Source of the DNA: Bubalus kerabau
Taxonomy: Eukaryota; Chordata; Mammalia; Artiodactyla; Bovidae
Direction: 5' to 3'
DNA: 64,000 nucleotides
Assembly (NCBI RefSeq): GCF_029407905.1
Contig: NC_073643.1
Location: 39,280,501 to 39,344,500 of the forward strand
Position numbers and translations under genes: made by a program. A model generated the notes under the pieces. That model worked only from the letters and a program-made list of their open reading frames with translations, had not been told where the DNA came from and ran no database searches. Shown here in pieces: positions 38,101 through 49,998 of this stretch (positions within the stretch are counted from its first letter, which is position 1; every line of letters starts with the position of its first letter).

Positions 38101-40639
38101 CAAGAGGTACTTCAAAACCAGCTAATCATGGGAAGAAGAGGTGGGGTAAATCGGCTCCTCGACTGGTTATCTATGGGGAAATAAAAAGATACTGGGATTC
38201 CAAAGCAAGAGTAAACAAAAACAGCTGCAAGGGAGCAAGGTGACTATTAGGTACCTTCATCACACACCAGTGTCCCCACAGTAAAACAGAGGGGACTCAT
38301 AGGTTCACCGTCTCCAGGTCAGCCTGGGACCTTGGAAAACCAGAAAAAGGGCTGCTGCAGTTGGTAAGCCACCATTTTAGCACCACCCTCCACAAAGGCA
38401 AAGTAGTCAAAGCACACAGGGGTCCTCTTGCCCAAACTGTCATATACAGCAGGGGTAACTGCATACCTTTTCTAAACCATATTCTCATAAAAAATTGGGG
38501 GACATATGCTCTTCTCCGCTTTCAAAATATTACAGTACAAAGCAGGAAAATATGTGAAAATGCTCTGAATAAAATCACCTTGTATTGCACATTTTACTGA
38601 TTGAAGCATGGTTTAACTCATATTCTAAAGGCTATATAACTGTAGGGTGAGCCTTCAACTTATCTGGAAGGTCTAAAATGTTTAAGGTATTAGCAAGGAT
38701 GCAGTAAAAGCAGCTAGACACTTCAAGAAGAGAAACAAACACAGGACTGTGTGAAACATTTAGTGCAGAGGCGAATAACAGTACGTATCTCACTGTGTCC
38801 TAAAGGGATCGCTATGCGCTGGGTAAAAACGTTCTTAACAGGGACTCTGTTACCAAAGAACGGTTCAGTGACAGTCCATGTGCTTTCCTTCTAAAACACA
38901 AGTGAAATGCATGTTTTACAGAAGATCACCACATAAGAAATGGATAGATACATTTACTGCTGCACTTATAGAGAGAGGTAAGTGCTGATTAGCTGAAGCA
39001 GAAACTGGTGGTGTGCAGCCACAAGACTGGGTCTCAAACTGAGGTTTAAGAGGCATATTGGGTTGGGAGGGAGAGAAGTGTTGCACATATGAAATGTGAT
39101 AGATAATGCACAAGGTAACGCCCAGAGAGACCCACAAATGTTTGGACTGTGGACATCTTTTGTGCTTTTCCCAGCCCTGGATCCAGTCCCCAGTGACAAC
39201 TGGCCCAACAGGCACTTTCTTGGTGAGGCAGGAACCAAGGCACCCGCCAGCACCCAGTCTGAGCCTGAGCAATACACTTAGTAGGGAGACGGGTTAAAAA
39301 CAACTGGAGAAGTTATGAAGCCTGGCACCCTGAGGACATTCTCCACTGAGTCCTTCTGCTACCTAACTCCCCAAGGCTGCCCTGGATCTGATCCATTCTA
39401 AGGCCTGGTTCTTCAGCTCTACTGTTAATGCTGGGAGCTACACCGCATCCTCCAGCAACCTCCTTTTTTTCTTAAAGTGGCCAGATTTAGTTTCTGTTGC
39501 TTACAGCCAAGGATTTTAAGCTGATTAGTTATTATTCTGAGTTGAGAAGAATCAATTTTCTTAAAGATTTGGAAGAGAAAATTTGACTGGCAAGTAATTT
39601 AGACTATTAATGTTATGGTAAAACAAAGGCATAATCATGGAGTAGAATACAAAATTCATGCAGAATTTAGCAGCACCATATAGAGATTAACTTGCTTTAA
39701 CTTTCAGGATCTGACCTCAGGCCAGGCAAGACCTGTGGAAGAAGCCCTGCCCTAACTGTGAGCAAAACAATGATCACTGTTTTAAGCCACCAAGTTTTGG
39801 AGTAGGTTGTTATTACTCAGCAATAGATAAATCATAGTATGTCTACATTCTTTTATTCCATGCACAGCTTAAAGTTTCCTAGGAAGGAACTCAACACTCC
39901 AGTGTTTCCAAATAACTGTGTCACAGTTAGATGTGGTTTTACACTTCTTACATATTTTGCAGTCAGGTCCGTGTTTCTGATTACACAGAAACAATGAAAT
40001 GCACCTCAGCCGGAACACAGAGGTTCAGGCAGGAGGCAGAATGTACCCATGGCCAAGCTGACTCCAGTGAAAATAAAGCGAAAATTTTCTCAAATTATCA
40101 TAGCTACACCACAAGGACACAGCAACTGAAGGTGACTAAGAGAAGAAAGATGAAGCAAAATGGCTACGTTTAAAACTAGAGAACTCAAGACGTAGTCTCC
40201 CTTTACCAGTGTTAGTGCCTGGATCTGCCTTCCACATACTTGAAAGGTACCTTCATCACACACATACTTCAAAACCTTTCTTTAGAAGTTCACCACACAC
40301 TATCTAGAGAAAATGCTTGCTTTAGGTCACCTTCTGTTCAACAACTACTGATATTTAAACAGTACCAACTCTATGCCCGTGAGCCTCTGAGCACTCTGGT
40401 TTTTTTTCCCTTCTTTTTTTGATAGTGATACGAGGGTAAAGGGAGCATAAGTGGGTGAAACTAGACCACATACCTGTCTTGGTCAAGGCACCTGGTCTGG
40501 TTAGAGGGTTTAGGCTGCTGAATGTGGCAAACAAGGCTCTGCCTCATGCAAACCTGTATCCACAAGGGGGAAATACTAGTAGCTAATATTGTCCTTATCA
40601 GCAGCACTATTATCACTATCCTCCTGTGATTGTTACACC

Positions 40640-40800
40640 TCCCACCACTTCTTCCTTCTCAGTTACTGCCAGGTATCTGGCACTCTGCTAAGCACTTACC
40701 TCTTTTAACCTTCACAACAGCTTATTCAAGTATTAGCACATTTTACAGATGAAGAGACTGAGGTCTAACTGGACAAAGGCAACACACTAAGTGCTGAGGC
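40640..40800. repeat. MIR-like SINE relic
   Basis: Has 'ggcactctgctaagcactta' and 'cagatgaagagactgaggtc'. Confidence 0.65.
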
Positions 40801-41873
40801 TCATGCTTGTAACCACCAGCCTACATCCCCTCCATACACGGCTTACTTACGAAATTGATATTTATTTAGTCCTGTATGGAATTTTTTTTCTTTCCTATTG
40901 GAAGAGTCTGGAAAATATTCTGGCTTATTACTAATATAGAAAACATTTTTAACAACATATGAGAAAGCCTATTTCACTTCTCATTCAATACAATAGGGGA
41001 ATGGTCATCTTGGGGAGTGAGGCCTTAATCAGCCACAAGTACGAGATGTTTTGAATCTGCATGTTTATTCTTTAATAATAATGTTATCATTTTTTCCTAA
41101 TTATAAAAGCAGCACATGGTAGCCAGAAAAAAAAAAAAATGACAAAATATAAAGGAAAGAGATCATCACAATTATTACTCCCTAGAGATAATCAGCTCCT
41201 ATTAGTATTTGGTGTTTCCAGATCCTTTTAGGTTTCTTTACACAGGGCTTTTGTCCACCTTAAAAATTACACATTAAACATATTTTCATGCTATTCTCTG
41301 TTTTCTTAAACAGCATTCCCACGTCAATAAATATCAACCCGCACATCCTGTCTAAAGACTGCTCAGTATTTTACTGTATGGGTAGGCTCTAATTGACTTA
41401 ATCAAGCCTTTATTAAAAGGCATTCAGATTACTTTCTATGTTTTGCTATTACAAAAGCATCTGTGCACCTTTGTTTTAAGATAAATTCCTACACTTCAGC
41501 TTCCCATTCCATGACTCTGGATTTACACTGCCTCAAGTGTCATCCAGAAAATACGTACCAAATTAACCTTTTTTTTTTTTAAAGAAGGAAACCCTTAAAT
41601 GTTAAGAATAATAATGTAAAAATTCTAATATTCAGATTGAATGGCCAAGAAACTTTAAAACTGCAATTTATCTCTAAATGTCTAAAATGTCAATTCATGC
41701 CTCTGATCAAATTGCATTAGGTTTACATCTGGAGGGGAAAAACACTAAAATAACCAATATGTGTGTTTTATTTTCAGTATAGTGTTGTTTTGAAAAGTTA
41801 AACTCTGAAAATAATGTATTTGCTGTAAAAGAAGCAATTAGCAGAGAATCCTAAAAAAGGCAGGAAGAGAAGC

Positions 41874-41898
41874 AAAAATAATAATAATAATAATAATT
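41874..41898 (+). repeat. (AAT)n microsatellite
   Basis: About seven AAT units. Confidence 0.9.
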
Positions 41899-42233
41899 AC
41901 AGCAGCCACCAATTCACCAATTCTGCATCCTATACAAAGGCCCAGGGAAAAGGGTCGAGAGAGAGAAAAGGCAAAAACTAGAAGCAACTCTCGGAGCTTC
42001 AGGGCCAGCCAGATGAAATTACACACAGACATATACATCTAAACGCTCAGAACACACCAATCCTGGAGCTAGTCTCCAGAGGTTAGAACACAAGAGGAAT
42101 CTTTGTGTGCTTGATTTAACCAGACATCAGAGGAGGGTGGGGCAGGCTGCCTACAGGTAAGGGTGTCACCTAAGCAGCCTGAGGGCCTCCTATCAATTAC
42201 TTCCCCTCCAGGGCACAGTCTGCTCTTTTCCGG

Positions 42234-42448
42234 AGAAAGCCGACTCATTGGAAAAGACCCTGATACTGGGGAAAGACTGAGGGCAGGAAAAGGGGGTGAC
42301 AGAGGATGAAATGGTTGGATAGTGTCACAGACTCAAAAGACATGAGGTTGAGCCAACTCCAGGAGATGGCGAGGGACAGGGAAACCTGGCATGCTGCAGT
42401 TCATGGGGTGGCAAAGAGTCAAACACAACTTAGCGACTAAACAACAAT
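42234..42448 (+). mobile_element. BovB LINE 3' fragment
   Basis: Has 'gactcattggaaaagaccct', 'gatgaaatggttggatagtg' and 'ctggcatgctgcagttcatg', then a short degenerate tail. Confidence 0.9.
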
Positions 42449-42802
42449 CAGGGCACAGACAGGGTGACAGGAACTTGAGGCTGAAGACAGCTCCAGAAGC
42501 ACTGATTCCCGTCAAAACCATCACACAAGACAGGGCTCAACCATCAATTTCTACTGGGCAACGTGAGAACATTTTTAGCAATAAATAATTTACTGATGAA
42601 TACAAGGTGTGTGCTAAGGAGGGAAGGCCACACATGGTAACTAATACCAACCAACCTACCGGAGTCTCTTGCTAATGAGGCCAATGGGGGCAGGAGATAA
42701 AGCCTCCATGTCAAAAGTACTAAATTCTTGAGAAAGTAAATGGCAGGGGGGAGGGCTGCTTGGTGACGCCACAAAACTACAGGACTTACAGGTCTAACAT
42801 TC

Positions 42803-43131
42803 TTCTAGGCAAGGGGTCAGGAGACTGGGGCCCTTGTACAGGTCAGATCCAGCCTCTGCCTGAACATGCATGCCACGAGCCACTGCCAGAACACAACATA
42901 TTTAAGCGGTTGAAAAAATTTAAAAATATTTCATGGCATGTAAAAATTATACGAAATTCAAACATCAGAGTCCACAAAGTTTTACCAGAACACAGTCATG
43001 CCCACTCATTTTTTTCTATGGCTGCTTTCTCCATGAACTGATGGAGGTGGTAGGTGTGACAGGCACCCGGGTGGCCAGCAACATCTTCTGTCTCATCCTT
43101 TACAGAAAGTTTGTTGATCTCTGTTCTAGGC
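42803..43131. mobile_element. hAT-type DNA transposon relic with 8-bp target duplication
   Basis: The element body (42811-43123) starts 'aaggggtcaggagact' and ends 'agtttgttgatctctg', imperfect inverted ends. It carries the 'ccagaacacagtcatgccca' wording seen in nonautonomous mammalian hAT-Charlie elements. TTCTAGGC occurs immediately on both sides (42803-42810 and 43124-43131), the 8-bp duplication expected of hAT insertion. Confidence 0.75.
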
Positions 43132-43477
43132 CATAAAGCCCAGTCGCTTTTGAATGGTTCACAGCTCTAAACATTGGTGCATGCCTATTAGTTTGGTTGT
43201 GACATACCCAGGATTTAGACATAACCCGCCAGCCTAACAGACAATGCAACCCCACTGTTAAGAACAGCAGACAGGTCTAATAGGTCCTACGGATGCAGAG
43301 GTAACTGCCCACGGTAACCAGAAAGATGTGCAAGGCTTTCTGGTTGAAAGCCAGAAAGTAGGATGGTCCCAGGTTTATGTGGGAATGAGTATGATTAAAG
43401 ATTTTCTCTTTGAACGAACGTATTTGCTATCTCTTACAGATGAGAAGAAAACCATCCTCAAAATGGCTACCACCTTT

Positions 43478-43590
43478 GAGCACTTACTAGGAGCCTAGGA
43501 CTGAGCAAAGCCTTTTGCTTTTATTATCGCACTGAATGGTCATCTTCTCTAGACTCAGAGAGGCTGGTTGGCTCAGAAAATGGGAATCAA
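43478..43590. repeat. MIR-like SINE relic, hit by an L1
   Basis: Has 'gagcacttactaggagccta' and 'ctcagagaggctggttggct'. The L1 end at 43603 follows. Confidence 0.5.
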
Positions 43591-43602
43591 ATCCAGGTTC
43601 CA

Positions 43603-43733
43603 TATATGGGGAGGGAGGGGGGAGGAGGGTTCAGGATGGGGAACACATGTATACCTGTGGAGGATTCATTTAGATATTTGGCAAAACTAATACAATATTG
43701 TAAAGTTTAAAAATAAAATAAAATTTAAAAAAA
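43603..43733 (+). mobile_element. Short 5'-truncated ruminant L1 insertion
   Basis: A 131-bp L1 3' end ('aggatggggaacacatgtat', 'caatattgtaaagtttaaaa') with an A-rich tail. It is flanked by the direct repeat ATCCAGGTTCCA (43591-43602 and 43735-43746), showing target-primed insertion. Confidence 0.88.
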
Positions 43734-43749
43734 AATCCAGGTTCCACTC

Positions 43750-46119
43750 TAAAGCCTGTGTTTCCAACCACTCTCCAACTTGAAAGCACAGGACAAAAAT
43801 GCTCACCAGGACTAAATGAGAGGAAAAGGGAAAGACCACAGGAACAGTGGAAGCAAGTTCCTTTTTATATCATTGAGCATTTTATTCACCCGCCCCCTAA
43901 ATACTCTCTTCCATCAATGTTTAAAGAAAAAATACAATTCATTTCTTCCAAAATCTTTGCTTGAGAGCAGTAAGAGAGTGGGGGTGAATGAACCACTCTC
44001 CCCAGGAGCTGGTTGTCAAGCTCAAGCCTCTGCTTATCCACCATTCATCTATTTGGTCTAAATGTTTAAACATAATTTAAAAACAGCCACAACGCACCCA
44101 GGACTAGCACTGTCAAGCCCTTTCTGCGGTGCATGGTTTATCAATTGACAGACAACACTTTGCTGTGGGAACAAAATGGCAGCGCTTTTGTACCTCTAAG
44201 ACCACATGACTAGGTTAAAGACAACTTAAAAGGCAAGTATTAAGCAGAAAGATCTACGTTTTTATATTTTCTCTTTTGTTCTAACTCCCATTTTATTTAA
44301 TAAAAAAACATATCTATAATTAGGGGGCTCAAGATCTCTCTTATAAAACAACTCTAGCCCCCTCCTCAGAAAAATACACACACACAAAAAAGTTTAGGTC
44401 ACAACTCTAGAGGGTTCAGGAATATCTTGAACCCCATTCATGACCCCTTGAGAGTCACAGATCCCAGGATAATCCTTGCTCTGAAAGCAAAACACAGAAA
44501 TCCCTATTTTACAGGATCAGGGTAGAGACCACATAGCTAGCTCTCTCATCATCTTTTAGAGTTTCAGAGGCTAATATTAAATAAATACTCAAAGAAACTT
44601 TCTTAACTAGACTCTCATACTCTCAAAAAAACCAACCTAATAACTCGAATAAAGCCCCAAACCTAAAGCCATATATGTTCAAAGTCCACATCAGTTTTGT
44701 TAGAGTTTAAAATCTACAACTTCTTTCTGTTCATAGAGATTTTGGAAAGGAAGAAATGTATGGACTAGAGCTTGAGTGTCTTTGACTTTAGCACTCATGA
44801 ATATGTTAATTTACAATAAATTGTATAAAAGAAGACCACTTGTAAGATTTATTAAAAGATGTTCTCTCACTATATATGAGATGAAGAAAAGTTGGTTAAA
44901 ATAATTCTTAAGTGTTCAACACAAAAGATCTGTGTCAATGCAATTGCCAGTTAAGTTAAAAAAATCTGCCTGGTCAGCCTCATGAAGTTCAAAAAGGCTT
45001 AAGTACCACCACCTGAGACAAGAATGTTCAGGAATGTTTAGTTTCAGGTATACCTCAAACTAAAGTCCTTCCATCTTTCTTGGTCTGATTGATTCAGAAA
45101 ATTTCTAACACTGCCCAACAAAATACAAAACAAACTTAATAAGTGTTTGGTCAGGACTCCATCTATGACTGAAGGATACACTGACTCCTGAAAACTTAAG
45201 TTACAGGGGGCAGAGATACTTTCCCATAAACAACAGTTAAGATTACTTCAAGTCACTAGATACTGTTTCCAAATCAGTGTTATCATTATAAGGCCAAATA
45301 ATAAGTAACTCAAAAAGAACATCATTTCACCGCTTGACAGTTACTTTTTAAACAATGATTACTGCCAAAATGCCACCCTAGACAGACAAGTAACTGATGC
45401 CTGAAATTTACAATCTGTAGCACTTAAGATTTAAAGTGATTCCTCTTATGGTTAGTGTCTTCTCTCCCGCTAAACCAAGAAAATGAACCAACTCATGCAC
45501 AGTCAGAATTTATGCCAGTATTAAAGCCTGGAGATATTTTGCACTGTGGGGGAGAGCAAGTTATACATCAAAATATTCACTCAAGGTAACTTGCTTCCTT
45601 TTTTTTTTTTTTTTTTTGGCCTTTGTGTTAAAAGTCACAGGTGTTAACTCTTTAGAGCACTGTTGAAAAGCATTATTGAAGTTTTTTACTTCATATATAC
45701 GAATAAAATTTTATACACACTGATTTTCAGCTAGAGGTGATACACCCTTCACTGTCACATATTTGCATGTACAGCTCTTCCTCTCAGAAACACAGAAAAC
45801 CAGGAGAAAGAACTCAATTTGACTAAGGAAACCGAAACAACAAAATCCGTCTTCCATAAGAGCTTCATCCCGAAGAAGCAAGGTACTTGGGGCGGGGGTG
45901 TGGGTGGGCAGAAATATTGGAAAATAATAATATCAAACCTGGATTGAAAACTCAGACCCGCTTCTTGGGGCTCACTGAATCCACCCCAGTGGAGATCAAA
46001 TCAGCCGGACTGCTGCCCGTTTCCTCTCTCCCATCACCATCGAAATGTTGCCATTTGCGAGAAACTCATAGAAGTTGAATCAAAGTGACTTTTGGGAAGA
46101 GATGCCAGTATCTCCGGCA
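43750..46119. other. ATXN7 intron, no recognised feature
   Basis: Unassigned sequence next to the divergent promoter, with a long T-run near 45598-45618. Confidence 0.5.
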
Positions 46120-46745
46120 GTGTGCTCCGGAAATTACACGCTAGTCAACGTTTCTTATTGAGCACCTCCCTCTCCCTTCACTTTCGACTTCCCCTTAAGA
46201 TGGGGACAGTTTTTGAAAATCTGAGCGAGAGACATAAATAAGAGCATCCCATCCCAGTCGCCGACGGGGATTCCGGCGCCCGGGGAGGAAGGCGGGCACC
46301 CCGCACCCTGGCGCTAAGCGAACTCTGCCCGCAGGTCGCTAAGTTTCTCCGTCCCCGTTTTCCAGCACCCGCCCGAGCCCAGAGGGGAAGGGGGCGACCG
46401 CCCGGGCCGGATCCGCGCCACCTGGAACCCGGGGCCTTTTTCGCTCGAGGACCGCGGCCCACGCGAGTGCCCGCGTGCCAGACCCGCCCAAGCACGCGTG
46501 GGTGCTAAAGTTCGCGGGGACCCCCCGCGAGGCGCCCCTTCTGTGCCCCGGGTCCCTCGACTCTCGGGCTCAACCCAGGCCGGGCGCCCCCTCTCCCCGC
46601 GCCTCCCCAGAGGAGAGCGAGCCCACCCCCAGCGGCGACAGAGGGAATGGGGCGGCGGGGGCCGCGGTCGCCGTCCCCTAGGAAGCGCTGGGGGTTCGGA
46701 CCCCGCGTGGCTCCAGCCGCCCCGGCGGCGCCCGGGCGAGCTCAC

Positions 46746-46990
46746 CTGGCGTCTGGCGGCCTCCGGGGCGGCCTCTGGGCGTGGGCCGGGCGGGGGCGGC
46801 AGGGGGCGGGGGGCAGGCTGCGGGGGCCGGGGTTGCACCGGGGCCGCCGCCGCCCGCCTGGCCTGGCCCCACACGCGCTGGCCGTGGCCGCCCCCGGGGA
46901 GTGCGGGGAGCGCGGGTCCCGCGGCGGCGGCGGCGCAGCGCGGCTCAGGCGGCGGAGCGGGCGGCCGCGGGCGCCGCCGCCTCCTCCTCC
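46746..46990 (-). other. ATXN7: Probable ATXN7 noncoding exon 1 (5' end approximate)
   Basis: On the minus strand a near-consensus donor, CCAG|GTGAGC, places an exon end at 46746, within the GC-rich island and 337 bp from the THOC7 start codon. In the human genome, ATXN7 and THOC7 are divergent neighbours whose 5' ends share a promoter. The same geometry here makes this the likely ATXN7 first exon. The transcription start is not visible and the given end is a guess. Another possible donor (CCAG|GTGGCG near 46420) is weaker. Confidence 0.45.
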
Positions 46991-47003
46991 ATGGCTGTTT
47001 ACC

Positions 47004-47022
47004 CGGCTGCATTGTGGGAGTT
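47004..47022 (-). promoter_or_regulatory. ZNF143/SBS-like promoter motif
   Basis: On the minus strand this reads ACTCCCACAATGCAGCC, close to the SBS element CCCANAATGCA bound by ZNF143. That motif is common in CpG-island and bidirectional promoters. It sits about 65 bp upstream of the THOC7 ATG and between the two inferred start sites. Binding is inferred. Confidence 0.5.
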
Positions 47023-47082
47023 TGACCTCCGCCGCCGCCAACCGTCGCCTCTGCTTGCGCCGCCGCCGCCGCCGCGCACGCC

Positions 47083-47101
47083 ATGGGAGCCGTGACTGAC
47101 G
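47083..47101 (+). CDS. THOC7: THOC7 coding exon 1 (start codon)
   Basis: Nineteen coding bases encode MGAVTD plus the first base of the next Asp codon. The start context GCCATGG is a strong Kozak match. The donor is G|GTGAGG at 47102. The 5' untranslated part is a GC-rich run just upstream (about 47025-47082) with unclear start. The frame stays open well into the intron, but the protein continues at 59521 with EVIRKRLLIDGDGAGDD, which identifies the gene. Confidence 0.92.
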
Positions 47102-47770
47102 GTGAGGCCCTCTCGCCGCCGCCCCGGCCCGCTCCCCGGAACCGCGCGGCCTCCCCGGCCCCCGCCGCCGCCTCCCTCGAGACCCCCGGGCTTCCCCGCC
47201 GCTTCCGGGAGCCCCTCGGCTTCCCCGACCGGGTCCCTCGGAGGCCCGGGCTTTCCCGGCCGCTTCCCCCGAGCTCTTCAGCCTCTCCCCGGAGCCCTCC
47301 CTGTCCCCCCATGGCGCCCCTCGGGCTCCCCGGCCGGCTCTCCCGAGATCGCGCGGGGCGTGGGGCGGGTGCGCTGGGAGGATCGTCTGGGGGCCGCGAG
47401 CACACGTGGGGGCCTGAGCAGGCTGGCAGCCAGCGATGCGCGGGAGGGTGGTACCCGGAAGGGGTCCAGGCTGTCGGAGGATGTGGTGAGGGAGCACTGG
47501 GTGGGGGCGCTGGGGTCCGAGGGGCGGCGAAGGGGAAGAAGGGCTGGAGGCCTTGCCGATGGGGGTCCGGAGGACCTAAGGAGGGGCTAGAAGAGGGCGA
47601 ACTCCGAAGAGGTGGCCGGGGGGTGGGGTGGAGATCGCGCCAGGTTGGAAAGTTGGGAGAGGTCTCCGGACAGTATTGCAGGGGTGTCGGTGTACAGAGG
47701 GTGAATCCTGGAAAGTGTCTGGGAAGGTCCCCTAGACAGTGGATCGCACGGAGGCCTGGGAGCTAGCCCT

Positions 47771-48925
47771 GGATTGGGGGTAGGGAGAAGGAAGTGGGGA
47801 TAATATCAAAAAAGAGTGGATGTGGACGGAGTGTTTGGAAGACTGCCAGGGACTGTGCCTAGGAGATTAAGAAGAGCCAGTATAGGGATGGGGCCACCTC
47901 GGGTGGAAGACTCATTTGTGTGTGCATGTCTTGGGGAGGGTGGTTTGTCCCCTGAAATGGACTCGGGAGGGAGAGGTAGGGGCTGAGTTTCTGGCAAGTT
48001 GTGAGATCAGTTTAGGAAGGTGGACCCATGTAAGGAGGGGCCCAGGAGGTAGTCTACAGATTGAGAGCAGAATTAGAATGACACCTTGGGGAAGGTGGAC
48101 AGGCATAAGCATGATGGGCAACTGGAGGGAGAACCTAAGAAGCTATCCAGTTACAGAGTAAAGAAGTCCGTTGACATTTGGGAAGGGGAGCTCTAGGGGC
48201 ACTGAGTCTGTTTGAAGAATGGCCAGTAGATGCCTATAGAGAGGCCATTTCTGAAAAGTTGGAGGTAGGCAAGGTCTTCACATGAAAGGACCAGGCCATG
48301 GGCAGAAGACTAATAGGCCCAGATTTGTGATCATGATAGGAAGTAGTTAGATGGAGGCTCTTCAAGGTCCAGTTAAAGCTTAGCTTCACTCCAGTTAATT
48401 TTTTTCAGTAGGTGTGTATCCCATCTGGGCTAAATCTTGGGATTATAACCCCGAGCTAACAGGCAAGACCTCTTCCTTCTCTGAGGTCACAGTCTGGTGG
48501 GAAAGACACATGAGATAATAGGTTTTCATGGTGGAAAATGTTACTACAGAGGAAGTAGAAGGTTGGGAATTGTAGAAACACATAACAGAAATTGTTTATC
48601 CATTCTCAGAGATCGGAAAACCTCCCTGAAACAGTTACTGTTAATCTCACTTTTGAAGGATAAGTAGATGTATTAATTGTTGCATTAGTATTCCAGGTGG
48701 AGAACCACTTGTGCAAAGGTCACAAAGTTTTGGAAAACTCAAAGATAACAAGTATTGGCTAGAAGTTAGAAAGTTATGAGCCAGACATTTTTGATGGTTA
48801 TGGGACACCATTAAAAGATTTTAGAATTGGTGTGATATTATCAGATGCCATTAAAAACAACAATCACACTCTACTCTGAATAATAATGAAGGGAAGGGAA
48901 AGTGAGGCGTTAATTGGCCTCTCTC
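47771..48925. other. THOC7 intron 1, promoter-proximal unique DNA
   Basis: G-rich but CpG-poor sequence after the island, with no recognised repeat except weak L2-like text near 48425. Confidence 0.5.
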
Positions 48926-48929
48926 CTTT

Positions 48930-49075
48930 CTAACATCTATAGCATATTGATAGTATGCCAAGCATGTTCTGATTACCATCCCCACTTTTCAGATGACACT
49001 GGAACACAAGGAGGTTAACTCAACCCTGGGTTGCACAGGTAGCAAGTTATAGAACCTGAGCTCAAAGCCAAAGGA
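48930..49075. repeat. MIR-like SINE relic
   Basis: Has 'ccacttttcagatgacactg' and 'gcacaggtagcaagttatag'. Confidence 0.6.
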
Positions 49076-49379
49076 CCAGCTGCCATGATACCTAGAGAGA
49101 AAGGATGGGGACTGAGACCAAGAGGAATGGCAGAGAAGCAGACAGGTGGAAAAGAAACTGATGAGGTCGAATGTCAGGAGATTGAGTGGATATGAGAGGA
49201 AGGGCCAAGGATTAGTCCAGGTTTCTGATTGGAGTGACTATGTGCTTATTAGTGCTAGGGCTCTATTCATCAAGGTAGAGAATGGCAAAGGAGAGAGAGG
49301 TTTTTGTCAGAGGGAGGTGAAGGGGAAGATGAGTTCTAATGCACTGATGCAGTCAAGTGCCCACTATATCCAAAGAGAC

Positions 49380-49580
49380 CATCAGAATCCCCACTCTGCC
49401 ATTCATAAGCAGTCTGACCTTGTGCAGGTTAATCAACCTCTTTGAGCCTCAGTTTCATTCCTTGTAAATGTGGATAATAAAAACTACTTCACAGGCTGGT
49501 TTTGAGAATTAGATGCAGCAGAATTTGTGAAGTGCTTTGCACTGAGGCCAATACACAGTAATGTCCAGTAAATGCTGTTA
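49380..49580 (+). repeat. MIR-like SINE relic
   Basis: Nearly full MIR order: 'actctgccattcataagcag', 'tttgagcctcagtttcattc', 'cacaggctggttttgagaat', 'gtgaagtgctttgcactgag'. Confidence 0.75.
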
Positions 49581-49888
49581 AATGTCAGAGTTGGTTTACT
49601 TGCCTCTCCTCCACTTTGCTTTGATGAGGACTGTGCCTTCTCCCATTCTTTATCTGCGTAGATTTCCCCTTCCTGCCTTTTCGACTGGCCATTTATTCTT
49701 CAGGACCCATATCAAATAGTCTCCTCTGCTCTTTTCAAAAACCAGTTGATCAGGTGAAAACCTGTTAACCACATTATCTTATTATATTTCTGCTATATCC
49801 CTCAATATACTTAATTTACTTACATGGTGTGTTCCAGAAAATATTTAAAGCAGCTAATTATAATGAGACAACATTAAAATAAATGGAT

Positions 49889-49998
49889 GATAGGGTCTTC
49901 CCTGATAGTCAGGTGGTTAAGATTCCACACTTCCAATGCAGGGGGCACAAGTTCGATCCCTGGTTGGGGAACTAAGATCCCACATGCCTCACAAGGTG
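49889..49998 (+). mobile_element. tRNA-derived SINE
   Basis: Has 'ggtcttccctgatagtcagg', the B-box-like 'gttcgatccctggttgggga' and 'actaagatcccacatgcctc'. Confidence 0.8.

Larger units (their letters stand above)
30906..42230. other. ATXN7 intron, repeat-poor stretch
   Basis: Eleven kilobases with only old relics: MIR-like at 32300-32475, 33060-33300 and 40640-40800, a possible old LTR-type sequence at 34660-35130 and 39700-39840, and unassigned repeat-like text at 41090-41500. No recent SINE was seen, unlike both flanks. No exon was recognised. Confidence 0.4.
3752..46990 (-). other. ATXN7: ATXN7 gene, 5' part (gene-level span; 3' part is off the left edge)
   Basis: Gene-level entry joining a probable noncoding exon 1 (donor at 46746), the start-codon/CAG exon (4355-4044) and the next coding exon (3820-3752), all on the minus strand. 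Ataxin-7 is a nuclear subunit of the SAGA coactivator that anchors the USP22/ATXN7L3/ENY2 deubiquitinase module. Polyglutamine expansion in the human gene causes spinocerebellar ataxia type 7. The exons splice in phase (301 + 69 coding nt) and match the remembered ataxin-7 N-terminus up to LCRE. The 5' limit is approximate. I did not find the following exon (expected to start with DMPIFGFCP) in bases 1-3750, so it should lie beyond the left edge. Confidence 0.85.
46120..47770. promoter_or_regulatory. CpG island, shared divergent promoter of ATXN7 and THOC7
   Basis: A dense CpG, GC-rich block between two AT-rich introns. It contains the THOC7 start codon (47083) and a strong minus-strand donor (46746) for ATXN7 exon 1. 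I saw no TATA box, as is usual for CpG-island promoters of housekeeping genes. Poly-GCC runs lie just upstream of the THOC7 ATG. The two transcripts probably start within a few hundred bases of each other. Confidence 0.8.

Noticed and set aside
46314..47405. A 363-codon minus-strand open frame across the divergent promoter
   Set aside because: Composition is Arg/Pro/Gly/Ala low-complexity from CpG-island DNA, with no domain. It overlaps the THOC7 start and the probable ATXN7 exon 1. Likely a GC-rich shadow.
46742..47497. A 251-codon minus-strand open frame in the same island
   Set aside because: Same low-complexity GC-driven frame; no recognisable protein.
47102..47766. Open frame continuing from the THOC7 ATG past exon 1
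   Set aside because: A strong donor at 47102 and the in-phase THOC7 exon 2 at 59521 show this is intron read-through.
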